Positions 26,476 through 35,615 of a stretch of DNA of 64,000 nt are shown here, one piece after another. Positions within the stretch are counted from its first letter, which is position 1. Every line of letters starts with the position of its first letter. The position numbers and the translations under genes were made by a program. A model generated the notes under the pieces. That model ran no database searches and was not told the origin of the DNA. It worked only from the letters and a program-made list of their open reading frames with translations. The stretch comes from Eubacterium sp. AF22-8LB. GTDB lineage: Bacteria; Bacillota_I; Bacilli_A; Erysipelotrichales; Erysipelotrichaceae. The stretch is taken from the NCBI RefSeq assembly GCF_003458715.1, contig NZ_QRVI01000002.1, positions 1 to 64,000 of the forward strand. Direction: 5' to 3'.

Positions 26476-26504
26476 ATAATACACTAAAGACTACTTCTTG
26501 GCAA
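26476..26504 (-). promoter_or_regulatory. Promoter of tRNA-Gln
   Basis: On the minus strand, TTGCCA (26499-26504), 17 bases, TATTAT (26476-26481), seven or so bases before the tRNA. Confidence 0.65.
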
Positions 26505-26534
26505 GTGTTTTTTATCTAAAACACTTGTTTTTTT
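26502..26534 (+). terminator. Hairpin terminator upstream of the pilus operon
   Basis: Ten-pair stem CAAGTGTTTT / AAAACACTTG with a six-base loop and a seven-T run on the plus strand. It overlaps the divergent tRNA promoter. It either insulates the pilus operon or acts as an attenuator in its leader. Confidence 0.7.
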
Positions 26535-26652
26535 CTGTATTAGATCAGATAGGTGCAATCGTAAGAAAATGCTTAGAGTTAATGTCTTTTTCACATTGGA
26601 TTGTCAGAATAGTAGGTGAGAAGAAAAGAGTATATAAACAGGAGGTGAAAGG

Positions 26653-28905
26653 ATGAAAAAGAAGATTTATATATGTATGAGTATTCTTATGGTATTTCTT
26701 CTATCTTTGACAATCGTTCATGGACAAGATCTTGGTGTGAATGGATTGAGTGATACAGAAAGGCAGATGATGCAGGAATATAAAAAGGGAAATATCAATA
26801 GTGATGAATTTATCGCAATACGTAAAAGTAAGGCAGAAGAATATGGATTAGTTGACTATTGTGATTCAGATTATTTTTTAGATGAAGCTTTCTACACACA
26901 ATACGCCGATGCCTATTTAATTCATAATGGATTGATGATTTTAGATCGTTATAGCGCAGGGTATAGCGATGTTGCATTATTCACTCTGCCACGCGCAAAC
27001 ACTGTTGCGAAACTGATTCATCATCGTTTTGAAGATAAGAACGGATATGTGATTCCGAATGGACTTTGGCAGCTATCCAATTCGCACTATGCGTTTTGTG
27101 CAGAGGGCTTAAATGCCCAGCCAAATGCAGGAGATCCAACATCGGCTCCATATACTGTCGATAATGTCAATCTTAGAAAGTGTTTATATTATGGATATAA
27201 CGGACCTGGCGACATATTAACAGCACGTTTTGGGGAAAGTGGGGCAGTTGTATTAACGGATGAGCTTGTTTCCAATGCCTTTTGCGGAACTTGTGTCAGT
27301 AAGGAAGCACACAATGGCTATCACTGGAAAACGACTGTAAATGGACTTTGGAATGAGATTCTATCAAAGCCAGAGCCTAAGGACTATCAAGCATATATGG
27401 TAGATATTGCGGGCAGTGCTAATAACTGGCAGGGCGTAAATAAACCGATTCAAAAGTTAACGTATGGGGTACATGTTCCAAAGGGTTCTGTGCAATTAAA
27501 GAAGTGTAGTAGTTTAGAAAGTATGATTCAAAACAATTCTATGTATTCTTTAAAAGGCGCAAAGTATGGCTTGTTTACGGATTCTAGCTGTAAGGATAAA
27601 ATTGCCGATTTGATTGTAGATGAAAATGGCAATTCGAATGTGGTATCCAATCTAAACCTTCAAACTTACTATGTAAAGGAAGTTTCAGCTCCTTATGGCT
27701 ATGTTTTGGATACGAATGTGTATTCGCTAGAAGTGAAGGAAAACCAAACGGTTGAAGTACAGGTGCAGGATGTGCCACAGTCTAATTTAGTGTCTTTGGT
27801 TTTAAAGAAAAGGGATGAAAAGACAGGGGACAAGCCGCAGGGAACTGGTAGTTTAAAGGATGCGCATTATGAATTTAAATTCTATGGCGGTTTATATGAT
27901 GAAGATCCTGCCACAAAGAATCAAAAGCCATTGAAAACATGGGTTTTAAAAACAGATAAAACGGGTCAGATCTTAATGAATGATAGCTATAAAGTAAGTG
28001 GCGATGACTTCTATAAGGATCTTGATGGAAAGATTTGTTTACCACTAGGAACGATTACCGTAAAGGAAGTACGTCCTCCACAGGGCTATTTATTAGATAC
28101 ACGCATCTATATTCAAAAGCTGGATACAAAGAATAGTCAATCAGCGCATATTGATGTATTTAAATCGTTTTCTGTAGAAGACAAAGTGAATCGAATTAAG
28201 CTTGTCAAAGTGCAGGAAGGTACAGATATAGGATTGTCTGGCGTTAAGTTTAAACATACGATGGAAAGCTTTCCATTTCCGTTTGAAGAAACAACCAATG
28301 AAAAGGGTGAAATTGAATTGGTTGGATTATCAAAAGGCAAACATACGTTGGAGGAATTTAAAACTTTGGATGGCTATGTCTTAGATATCAAGCCAATAGA
28401 GTTTGTTGTATTAGAAGATGGTTCGATTTCAGGCTTGGATTCGATCATTCGTGTTGAAAATAAGGTTCGTCCATACTCGTTAAAAATTGTGAAGAAAAAT
28501 GAGGCGCAACAGTTATTGGATGGAGCTGTATTTGGATTGTTTAAGGATAAGGAATGTACAGATTGTATCGAACAAAAGACAACGAAGGATGGGGTTGTAC
28601 AATTTGAGAATTTAAAGAATAAAGAGATGTACTACATTAAGGAAATCAAGGCACCGAGTGGGTATCAGAAAAATAAGGATGTTTATTGTTTAAACACGGA
28701 TTTTGTACCTGTCAATGGACAATATGATGTCTATATCAACCAAAAAAAGGTGGATGGCTTTTATGTGGATGGCAAGGTTGAAGTGGAGTTTGTGAATCAA
28801 AAAATGACGAAGCTTCCACATACGGGTTCAAATAAGACTTTGATGTTAGTTTTACTAGGAATAGGAATGATGTACATAGGAATTAAGAGGAGTAAAAATG
28901 AATAA
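26653..28905 (+). CDS. Pilus tip / surface adhesin with Cna-B domains
   Basis: Cell-wall-anchored adhesin, probably the pilus tip. The 750-residue protein has a signal peptide (residues 1-25), a ~250-residue N-terminal domain resembling thioester (TED) domains, with a candidate Cys in YAFCAEGLN and a second region LYYGYNGPGD, then about four Cna-B/SpaA repeats with E-box-like YVKEVSAPYGY, VKEVRPPQGY and YIKEIKAPSGY motifs. It ends with the sorting signal LPHTG (721-725), a hydrophobic helix and a basic tail. The TQxA glutamine motif typical of TED domains was not found. AGGAGGTG precedes the ATG. It overlaps the major pilin gene by eight bases. Confidence 0.82.
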   Translation: MKKKIYICMSILMVFLLSLTIVHGQDLGVNGLSDTERQMMQEYKKGNINSDEFIAIRKSKAEEYGLVDYCDSDYFLDEAFYTQYADAYLIHNGLMILDRYSAGYSDVALFTLPRANTVAKLIHHRFEDKNGYVIPNGLWQLSNSHYAFCAEGLNAQPNAGDPTSAPYTVDNVNLRKCLYYGYNGPGDILTARFGESGAVVLTDELVSNAFCGTCVSKEAHNGYHWKTTVNGLWNEILSKPEPKDYQAYMVDIAGSANNWQGVNKPIQKLTYGVHVPKGSVQLKKCSSLESMIQNNSMYSLKGAKYGLFTDSSCKDKIADLIVDENGNSNVVSNLNLQTYYVKEVSAPYGYVLDTNVYSLEVKENQTVEVQVQDVPQSNLVSLVLKKRDEKTGDKPQGTGSLKDAHYEFKFYGGLYDEDPATKNQKPLKTWVLKTDKTGQILMNDSYKVSGDDFYKDLDGKICLPLGTITVKEVRPPQGYLLDTRIYIQKLDTKNSQSAHIDVFKSFSVEDKVNRIKLVKVQEGTDIGLSGVKFKHTMESFPFPFEETTNEKGEIELVGLSKGKHTLEEFKTLDGYVLDIKPIEFVVLEDGSISGLDSIIRVENKVRPYSLKIVKKNEAQQLLDGAVFGLFKDKECTDCIEQKTTKDGVVQFENLKNKEMYYIKEIKAPSGYQKNKDVYCLNTDFVPVNGQYDVYINQKKVDGFYVDGKVEVEFVNQKMTKLPHTGSNKTLMLVLLGIGMMYIGIKRSKNE

Positions 28906-30469
28906 AAGAAATGTAATATATACAGGATTATTGATGTTGGCACTAGTCACAACGCCAGTACACGCAAGTGACAACAGTGTAGAGGTTGTGAATGGCATGG
29001 CATCCTTTAATGAGGGAAGTGCAAGTATTGTACTACAGGCCAATGCGAATCAGTCTTTAAGTGGAAAGTCATTTCGCGTATATAAGCTATTTGATGTGAA
29101 GACATCCAGTGATAATAGTTCGTATCACTATACATTAAATGCGACATACGCATCGAAAATGAAGGATGTGGTAAGTCAAAAGTTGAGTCGAAATGTGGAT
29201 GATCAAGATTGTGTGGACTACATGATGTCTTTAAATACAGACGGAAATCAAAGTGAATATCGAACATTTATTGAAACGATTCAAAAGGCGATTTCTTCGT
29301 TAGATGCCAATGTGGTACATGTGACCTCTTGTGATGTGAATGGAAATATTACGCTTGATAAATTGGATTATGGCTTTTATTTGATTGATGAAGTAACCAA
29401 TGTATCGAATATGCATACGGCCAGTTCATTGACTATGGTGAATACGGCAAGTCCAAAGGCAACACTTCAAATTAAGTCGGATTATCCTAGTATTATTAAG
29501 AAGATTTATGAGGATGATAATACTATTGGGTGGAATGATATCGCAGATTTTGAGATCAGTCAAAATATTCAATATAAATATGAGACAAGAGTTCCAGATA
29601 TGAGTGGCTATAAGACATATTATTTTGAATTTGAGGATGAGATGGACCAGGCATTGTCCTTCAAAGAGAATACGATTCAGGTTAAGATCAAGGATCAGAT
29701 CATTGATAAAGATCTTTATACGGTTATGACAACGGTGAATGGTTTTAAGATCAAATTTAATAATTTAAAAAGTCTCTCTAAAATCAATAAGGATGATCCC
29801 ATTCTTTTGACGTATGATGCGTATTTAAATGATCGGGCGGCCAATAAACCAAGTAATCAAGGATTTGAGAACAAGGTGCGATTAAACTTCTCAAATGATC
29901 CGCAAAGCGATTCAAGAGGACGTACACCATGGGATTGTGTTGTGTGCTATACCTATCGCATTAATGGTTTAAAGACCAATGAGAAGGATGTTAAGCTAGA
30001 GGGAGCAACCTTCAAGCTATATCGTGATAAGAATTTGCAGGATCAAGTCAAGCTAAAGAAGGGTGTTTATGGCTATGTTGTTTCGAATAGTCAAGATGAA
30101 GATATTGTCTCTGATCGTAATGGATCCTTTATTATCAATGGATTGGATCAGGGAACGTATTATTTAAAGGAAATCAAGGCGCCAGATGGATATCGATTAT
30201 TAAAGGAAGCGATTGAAATTAAGATTACACCTACGTTTGTACAAGATCGTAATAGCTATACATCAGGTGGTGAGGGCTTGATTCAGCTAGAGGCAACAAG
30301 CTTAGATACAGCTTTAAATACGAGTCAGTCGGATGTGAGTATTGCTTTAAAGGTAATCAATCAAACGGGTTCGAAAATGCCTGTGACAGGTTCTTTTGGC
30401 ACATTGGCCTGTGTGATTACGGGAGCTGGAATCATGGTGTATGTTTCTAAGAAAAAGAAAGATCAATAA
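28898..30469 (+). CDS. Major pilin, isopeptide-forming, sortase substrate
   Basis: Likely shaft pilin of a sortase-assembled pilus. The 523-residue protein has a signal peptide cut near residue 24, an N-terminal pilin domain with a DYPSIIKKI stretch that may hold the linking lysine, a D2-type middle domain, and a C-terminal Cna-B domain with an E-box (YLKEIKAPDGY). The sorting motif is MPVTG, not LPxTG, followed by a hydrophobic helix and KKKK tail. Overlaps on both sides place it in one tightly coupled operon. Confidence 0.82.
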   Translation: MNKRNVIYTGLLMLALVTTPVHASDNSVEVVNGMASFNEGSASIVLQANANQSLSGKSFRVYKLFDVKTSSDNSSYHYTLNATYASKMKDVVSQKLSRNVDDQDCVDYMMSLNTDGNQSEYRTFIETIQKAISSLDANVVHVTSCDVNGNITLDKLDYGFYLIDEVTNVSNMHTASSLTMVNTASPKATLQIKSDYPSIIKKIYEDDNTIGWNDIADFEISQNIQYKYETRVPDMSGYKTYYFEFEDEMDQALSFKENTIQVKIKDQIIDKDLYTVMTTVNGFKIKFNNLKSLSKINKDDPILLTYDAYLNDRAANKPSNQGFENKVRLNFSNDPQSDSRGRTPWDCVVCYTYRINGLKTNEKDVKLEGATFKLYRDKNLQDQVKLKKGVYGYVVSNSQDEDIVSDRNGSFIINGLDQGTYYLKEIKAPDGYRLLKEAIEIKITPTFVQDRNSYTSGGEGLIQLEATSLDTALNTSQSDVSIALKVINQTGSKMPVTGSFGTLACVITGAGIMVYVSKKKKDQ

Positions 30470-31196
30470 TATTTTATTTTTTGTTGGATTTTTGATTTGT
30501 TTGTTGCCCATATTGTTGAATGTATATTCGCAACGTCATATGGACAATGTAATTTCAAGCTTCTATCAAAAGGAGGATCGTACAAGTCAAAAAAGGTTGG
30601 ATCAAGAATTGAATAGGTCTCGTTTGTACAATGAAAATCTTTATTTAGGAAAGGAAAAGGAAGACTATGATGACATGTTAAACTATACCTCGACCTCTGT
30701 CATGGCAACAATTCAGATTCCTGTCATTGATGTAGATTTAGCTGTATATCATGGAACGAGTGATGAAATATTGAATACAGGTATTGGTCATTTTGAATTT
30801 ACAAGTCTTCCTGTAGGAGGAAAGAATTCGCATTGTATTTTAACAGGACATAGAGGACTTCCAAGTGCCAAGCTATTTACGAGGTTGGATGAATTAAAGA
30901 AAAAGGATCGTATCTATCTTCATGTGTGTAAGAGAATATTAGTCTATGAGGTGATCGATTCATTTGTGGTAGAGCCGGAGGAAGTGTTAAAGCTAGAGAT
31001 TGAAAAGAATCAAGATCTTTTAAGTCTAGTGACATGTACGCCTTATGGAATCAACACCAAAAGGTTGGTGGTTAAGGCAAAACGAGTGCATGAAAAGCAG
31101 AAAAAGAGGGTAAGAAAATCGTATTCAATAAGAGAGGTCTTTTTTATAGTGCTTCCTTTTGTGTTATGGATTGTTTTTAAGGTGGTGAGAAAGTGA
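30441..31196 (+). CDS. Class C sortase (pilus polymerase)
   Basis: Membrane transpeptidase that cleaves sorting signals and joins pilins. The 251-residue protein has an N-terminal helix (about residues 10-28), a region that would hold the lid, the catalytic His137 (LTGHRG), Cys199 (LVTCTPYG) and Arg208 (NTKRLVV), and a C-terminal helix as in class C sortases. It is the only sortase in the window. Its start overlaps the pilin gene by 29 bases and has no evident ribosome site, so translation probably depends on coupling. Confidence 0.92.
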   Translation: MFLRKRKINNILFFVGFLICLLPILLNVYSQRHMDNVISSFYQKEDRTSQKRLDQELNRSRLYNENLYLGKEKEDYDDMLNYTSTSVMATIQIPVIDVDLAVYHGTSDEILNTGIGHFEFTSLPVGGKNSHCILTGHRGLPSAKLFTRLDELKKKDRIYLHVCKRILVYEVIDSFVVEPEEVLKLEIEKNQDLLSLVTCTPYGINTKRLVVKAKRVHEKQKKRVRKSYSIREVFFIVLPFVLWIVFKVVRK

Positions 31197-32056
31197 AAAA
31201 AATTGGTTTAATATTAATGATGCTTCTATGTAGTGTTCTGCCTGTGAAGGCTAGTGAATTAGGTTCAATTACCATTGAATTGCAGGATTCGGTGGATGAA
31301 TTATCAAAAGAGAATGTAGAGTTTGAAATTGTGCAGGTTGCTAAGCTTGTCGATGGATATTATGTCTGGAATGAGGACTTTGAAGATATCGATGTCGATT
31401 TAAACAGCGTTTTAAAGGCAAAAGAAATGGAGCTATTGATCGAAGAAATAAAAAGTAAAAAGTATGAAGGTATTCGCTGTAGGACAGATGAGAATGGAAT
31501 AGCGCAGCTCATGGATGTTGAGGATGGCTTTTATCTGATTGATCCAGTAAATATGAATGAATACGAAACGATGCAGCCCATGGTTGTCAGTGTTCCAGAA
31601 TGGGATGAAGAAGATCTAGTGTATCATGTGGTTGTGTATCCTAAGCATAGTCCTTTTGAGAAGTTGATTTTAAAAAAGGTAGATCACAAGACAAAAAAGG
31701 AAATCTTAGACTTGATTGAATTTACGAGCTATAGGGATAAGGATTGTAAAGAAGAAATTAAGACCTATAAGGGAAATGGTACGATTTCGATGTTGATGCG
31801 TGATCAAAAGATGTATGTAAAGGAAACTAAGGCACCAAGCGGCTATGTTTTATCAGACAAGGTGTTGTGTGTTGAGGTAAAGGATCATGAATTGTATGTG
31901 GATAATGAAAAGCTAGAATCCAATATATTTATGTTTGAAAATCAAAAGATTCATGTACCTACAGGAATTGAATATCATGGAAATATATATGTAACACTTG
32001 GCTTAGTGGCTTTAGTGATTATTTTACATCTTATCAATAAGAAACTTAGAAAGTAA
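31193..32056 (+). CDS. Minor pilin with Cna-B domain
   Basis: Probably the basal or ancillary pilin. The 287-residue protein has a signal peptide (about residues 1-20), a pilin-like N-terminal half, a Cna-B domain with an E-box (YVKETKAPSGY near residue 210), a sorting-like motif VPTGI, a hydrophobic helix and a basic tail. The start is a GTG overlapping the sortase stop by four bases. A helix-T-run structure overlaps its end. Confidence 0.75.
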   Translation: MKKIGLILMMLLCSVLPVKASELGSITIELQDSVDELSKENVEFEIVQVAKLVDGYYVWNEDFEDIDVDLNSVLKAKEMELLIEEIKSKKYEGIRCRTDENGIAQLMDVEDGFYLIDPVNMNEYETMQPMVVSVPEWDEEDLVYHVVVYPKHSPFEKLILKKVDHKTKKEILDLIEFTSYRDKDCKEEIKTYKGNGTISMLMRDQKMYVKETKAPSGYVLSDKVLCVEVKDHELYVDNEKLESNIFMFENQKIHVPTGIEYHGNIYVTLGLVALVIILHLINKKLRK

Positions 32057-32080
32057 GGCGATTTATTTGCCTTACTTTTG
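32051..32080 (+). terminator. Terminator of the pilus operon
   Basis: Nine-pair stem AAGTAAGGC / GCCTTACTT with four T. It overlaps the last codons. Confidence 0.55.
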
Positions 32081-32083
32081 TGT

Positions 32084-32095
32084 TAAAATAAATTC
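32084..32095 (+). promoter_or_regulatory. Extended -10 giving a leaderless mRNA for the GIY-YIG gene
   Basis: TGTTAAAAT (32081-32089), with six bases then the ATG at 32096. No ribosome site. Confidence 0.5.
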
Positions 32096-32359
32096 ATGAT
32101 CAAAGGACAATATGTATACATATTAGAGTGTAGTGATTCTACTTATTATACGGGTTACACGACAAATGTAATGAATCGCGTGAAGATGCATAATTTAGGT
32201 AAAGGTGCCAAATATACAAGGGCAAGAAGGCCTTGTAAGCTTGTATACTATGTGGAATGTACCGATAAGTCTTCGGCCTTGAAGTTAGAGTATAAAATTA
32301 AGCAGATGTCTCGAAAAGAAAAGGCAGACTTGATTCGTGGTGTATTGAAAGAAAAGTAG
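32096..32359 (+). CDS. GIY-YIG domain protein (YhbQ/YazA type)
   Basis: Small single-domain protein of the GIY-YIG nuclease superfamily. The 87-residue protein has the paired motif YVYILECSDSTYYTGYT (residues 5-21) with the Arg and Glu helix region following. Family members are suspected structure-specific nucleases, but the cellular role is not established. It appears leaderless and stands alone, 41 bases upstream of gltX. Confidence 0.88.
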   Translation: MIKGQYVYILECSDSTYYTGYTTNVMNRVKMHNLGKGAKYTRARRPCKLVYYVECTDKSSALKLEYKIKQMSRKEKADLIRGVLKEK

Positions 32360-32400
32360 TTTCGTATTATTATATTAAAAGCGAAAGGATGATATGAACT

Positions 32401-33864
32401 ATGAATAAAACAAGAACTCGTTTTGCGCCGAGTCCAACTGGCTATATGCACATTGGAAATTTGCGTACAGCTTTATTTGAATTTTTAATTGCCAAACATG
32501 AAGGTGGAGACTTCTTATTACGTATCGAGGATACTGACCAAGAGCGTCAAGTAGAAGGTGCTGTAGATGTTATTTATAAAACTTTAAAGGAATGTGGCTT
32601 AAACTGGGATGAAGGACCAGATATTGGTGGAGACTTTGGTCCATATATTCAAAGTGAACGTTTGCCTATGTATAAAGGCTATGCTGAAGAATTAATTAAA
32701 TTGGGTGGAGCTCACTATTGTTTCTGTAGTGAAGAGGAAATTGAAGCTCAAAGAAAAGAAGCAGAAAGCTTAGGTATTTCTTTTAAATTCAATGATCCTT
32801 GTAAGCACTTGAGTGCTGAAGAAATACAGGCTAAATTAGATGCGGGTGAACCTTATGTTATTCGTCAAACAATCAAAAATGTTGGAGAAACATATTTTGA
32901 TGATGAAGTATATGGTCGTATCGAAGTTGATGGGGATGTATTGGATGAACAAATCTTAATTAAATCCGATGGATATCCAACATACAACTTTGCGAACATC
33001 ATTGATGATCACCAGATGCAGATTTCTCACGTTGTTCGTGGAAATGAATATTTATCAAGTACACCAAAATATAACTTGATCTATGATGCATATGGATGGC
33101 AAAGACCTACCTATGTTCACGTACCTCCTGTAATGAAGGATGAACACCACAAATTATCAAAACGTAACGGAGATGCTTCTTTCCAAGATTTAGTTGCGAA
33201 GGGATATTTGCCAGATGCGATCATGAACTATATCGCACTTCTTGGATGGGCTCCAGAAACAGAACAGGAAATCTATACTTTAGATGAATTGATCAAAGTA
33301 TTTAATATTCACCGTATTTCAAAGTCACCAGCTATTTTTGACATTGATAAATTGACTTGGATGAACGGTGTATATTTAAGAAATATGGATGAAGCAACTT
33401 ATTTTGAAACCGTACGTCCATACTTAGAAAAAGCAGTACATGGACCATATGATTTAAAAGAAATTGCGAAGATTATTCAGCCTCGTATTGACATCTTGAC
33501 TCAAATTGAGGAGAGTGTTGATTTCTTTGATACATTGGTTGATTATGATTTAGAAATGTATCGTCACAAAAAGATGAAGACAAATCCAGAAGTTGCACTA
33601 AAGGCTTTAAAAGCGAGCAAGGAAGCATTAGAACAATTTGATAACTGGGACAGCATGGAAGCGTTGCATGATTGTTTATTAGCTCTTCCTAAAGAATTAG
33701 AAATGAAGAATGGACAAGTTTTATGGCCAATCCGTACGGCTATTTCTGGTAAACAATTTACTCCAGGTGGTGCGATTGAAATTGCGTTTATCTTAGGTAA
33801 AGATGAAACATTGCGTCGTATCCAGGTTGGTATTGATCGTTTAAGTGAAATTGTAGAAGAATAA
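32401..33864 (+). CDS. gltX: Glutamate-tRNA ligase
   Basis: Charges tRNA-Glu with glutamate, and in Gln-deficient bacteria also tRNA-Gln (nondiscriminating type). The 487-residue class I synthetase has the HIGH-type motif (HIGN, in the PSPTGYMHIGN segment) and the KMSKS-type motif as KLSKR. AAAGGA lies just upstream. No T-box leader is seen. With a tRNA-Gln gene nearby it is unclear whether this GluRS is nondiscriminating, since no GlnRS or GatCAB is in the window. Confidence 0.95.
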   Translation: MNKTRTRFAPSPTGYMHIGNLRTALFEFLIAKHEGGDFLLRIEDTDQERQVEGAVDVIYKTLKECGLNWDEGPDIGGDFGPYIQSERLPMYKGYAEELIKLGGAHYCFCSEEEIEAQRKEAESLGISFKFNDPCKHLSAEEIQAKLDAGEPYVIRQTIKNVGETYFDDEVYGRIEVDGDVLDEQILIKSDGYPTYNFANIIDDHQMQISHVVRGNEYLSSTPKYNLIYDAYGWQRPTYVHVPPVMKDEHHKLSKRNGDASFQDLVAKGYLPDAIMNYIALLGWAPETEQEIYTLDELIKVFNIHRISKSPAIFDIDKLTWMNGVYLRNMDEATYFETVRPYLEKAVHGPYDLKEIAKIIQPRIDILTQIEESVDFFDTLVDYDLEMYRHKKMKTNPEVALKALKASKEALEQFDNWDSMEALHDCLLALPKELEMKNGQVLWPIRTAISGKQFTPGGAIEIAFILGKDETLRRIQVGIDRLSEIVEE

Positions 33865-33873
33865 GAAATCGAA

Positions 33874-33901
33874 GCGTCTAGAGAAATCTAGGCGTTTTTT
33901 C
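33874..33901 (+). terminator. Terminator of gltX
   Basis: Nine-pair stem GCGTCTAGA / TCTAGGCGT with a GAAA loop and six T. Confidence 0.8.
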
Positions 33902-33960
33902 TTGTGTTGATCATCATGTATGAAACATGGAATTTATCTTTTCATGATTGATTTGGATAA

Positions 33961-33986
33961 AACAAAACTCCCTTATGGGAGTTTTA
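33961..33986 (-). terminator. Terminator of the HAD gene
   Basis: Stem AAAACTCCC / GGGAGTTTT with a four-base loop; on the minus strand a T-rich tract follows. Confidence 0.7.
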
Positions 33987-33988
33987 GG

Positions 33989-34822
33989 TTATATAAGCTT
34001 TAATTCTTTAAAGGCATTGTATACACCATCTTCATCAAGAGATGTTGTGATTATATCTGCTTTATCTTTGATTTCCTGTGGGGCATTGCCCATGGCTACA
34101 CTTAAGTGTGCCTTTTCAAACATAGGAAGATCATTAAAGCCATCCCCAATCGCAATGGTATCTTTAATGTCGGCATTAAAATAGCGAATAACGGAATCCA
34201 TTCCCGTTGCCTTATTGATGTGAAAGGAAGTGACTTCACCACTTTCTTTTCCTAATGGCGCAAAGGTTGCTGGAATAACGACATAGCGATCCGATAAGTC
34301 GTCTTGAATTGTTTTATAAGGTGTTTTGCCATTATCGATGACAGAGACCTTATTGTAGCTTAAGCCTTCTAGACTATCGACAACTGTGATTTGATTTGTA
34401 AGAATCGTTAATCCGTGTTTGGCTTTTTCTTCTTCGCTCTTTCCTTTACATTGTTCTTCTACCTTTTTTAACATGGTATCCTTAGTAAATTGGTTGGCAT
34501 ATATTTTTGTGCTGGATTCAAAGTTTGCAGGAATATTACGATCTAACAAGTACTTTGTAAGATATTCACTTTCTTCTTTTGAAAGAGTATTTTCTTCAAT
34601 AATTTCATGATCACATTCAATGGTAGCTCCACTACCTGCAATAATCGCATCATAGTCAATTTTTAACATATCCCCAAAGATTTCAATACGTTGTCTTCCT
34701 GTACACAAAATAACTTTGTGCCCATTCTTCTGAGCTTGAATACATGCATCAATTGCACTGTTGGGAATGTATCCTTCATGGTGAAATAATGTACCATCGG
34801 CATCTAAAAATATAAGTTTCAT
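33989..34822 (-). CDS. Cof-type HAD-superfamily phosphatase
   Basis: Likely cytosolic sugar- or nucleotide-phosphate phosphatase. The 277-residue protein has the HAD motif I DADGT (residues 7-11) with the type IIB cap, the motif II threonine region ILCTGR, and motif IV (AIGDGFNDLPM, about residue 220). GAGAGG precedes the ATG on the minus strand. The substrate cannot be read from sequence. Confidence 0.9.
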   Translation of the reverse strand: MKLIFLDADGTLFHHEGYIPNSAIDACIQAQKNGHKVILCTGRQRIEIFGDMLKIDYDAIIAGSGATIECDHEIIEENTLSKEESEYLTKYLLDRNIPANFESSTKIYANQFTKDTMLKKVEEQCKGKSEEEKAKHGLTILTNQITVVDSLEGLSYNKVSVIDNGKTPYKTIQDDLSDRYVVIPATFAPLGKESGEVTSFHINKATGMDSVIRYFNADIKDTIAIGDGFNDLPMFEKAHLSVAMGNAPQEIKDKADIITTSLDEDGVYNAFKELKLI

Positions 34823-34898
34823 TTTTAACCTCTCTAAATTGGACGAAATAACATTTTTATTCTACAATAGAAACATGAATATTTAAAGGGAGGATATT

Positions 34899-35597
34899 AT
34901 GGGTGATTATGTAGTAATTGGGCTAGTGGGCATATTGGTCATTTTAATGTCGATTTTACCGAAGTCAGTTTATAATGCCATTACACACATATTCTCAATG
35001 CATAAAAATGGAATTCGAAAAATACGTAAATATAATTCAACGACGGATTCAATTGCGAATCTTTTGATTGGCGTTTCCATTGTATTTTGTATTTTTTATT
35101 GTTTTATACCTTTTTATTCCATTTTATATGCCATCTTTTTTATGGTGAGCTATTTATGCATGTTGGCACAAGCCAATCGTGTGACATCAAGAAAGACGCA
35201 ATCTGTAGCTAGAACCGTTTTGTTCTTGACAAATCTATTTGCGGGTGTCAGTTTTTTAGGAGCCCTTGGCTTTTTAAATCATCACATGTCGGATGCGGTA
35301 ATTGCTCAGTTTATGATTGATTTTCAAGCGCATAAGGTGTTTGATATATTATATCTGCTACAAAATCGAACTTGGATGTACTGGTTATTCCAAGGCGTAT
35401 TATTTTTGTTTCCACTCTTTATTATGTGGTCACACTTTAAATATATGCGTTTGGAAAACAGTGTAAAGGCTGTTTATTTTGTAACATATATTATGAAAAT
35501 GATATTTTTGATTGTAGTTGTCATGTTTATTTCTTATGGTGCATTTGAATTCTTGGATAAAGTTTATCAGGTGAATGCACTAAAGGATTTGGCATAG
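34899..35597 (+). CDS. Membrane protein of unknown function
   Basis: I do not recognise this 232-residue protein. It is strongly hydrophobic with about six membrane helices (starting at residue 5, then about 52-70, 73-92, 105-125, 160-178 and 198-218) and no signature. AGGGAGG precedes the ATG. It lies divergent from the HAD gene and 18 bases upstream of an Xaa-Pro aminopeptidase, probably in the same transcript. Confidence 0.7.
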   Translation: MGDYVVIGLVGILVILMSILPKSVYNAITHIFSMHKNGIRKIRKYNSTTDSIANLLIGVSIVFCIFYCFIPFYSILYAIFFMVSYLCMLAQANRVTSRKTQSVARTVLFLTNLFAGVSFLGALGFLNHHMSDAVIAQFMIDFQAHKVFDILYLLQNRTWMYWLFQGVLFLFPLFIMWSHFKYMRLENSVKAVYFVTYIMKMIFLIVVVMFISYGAFEFLDKVYQVNALKDLA

Positions 35598-35615
35598 AGA
35601 AGGAAGGATTTAAAA

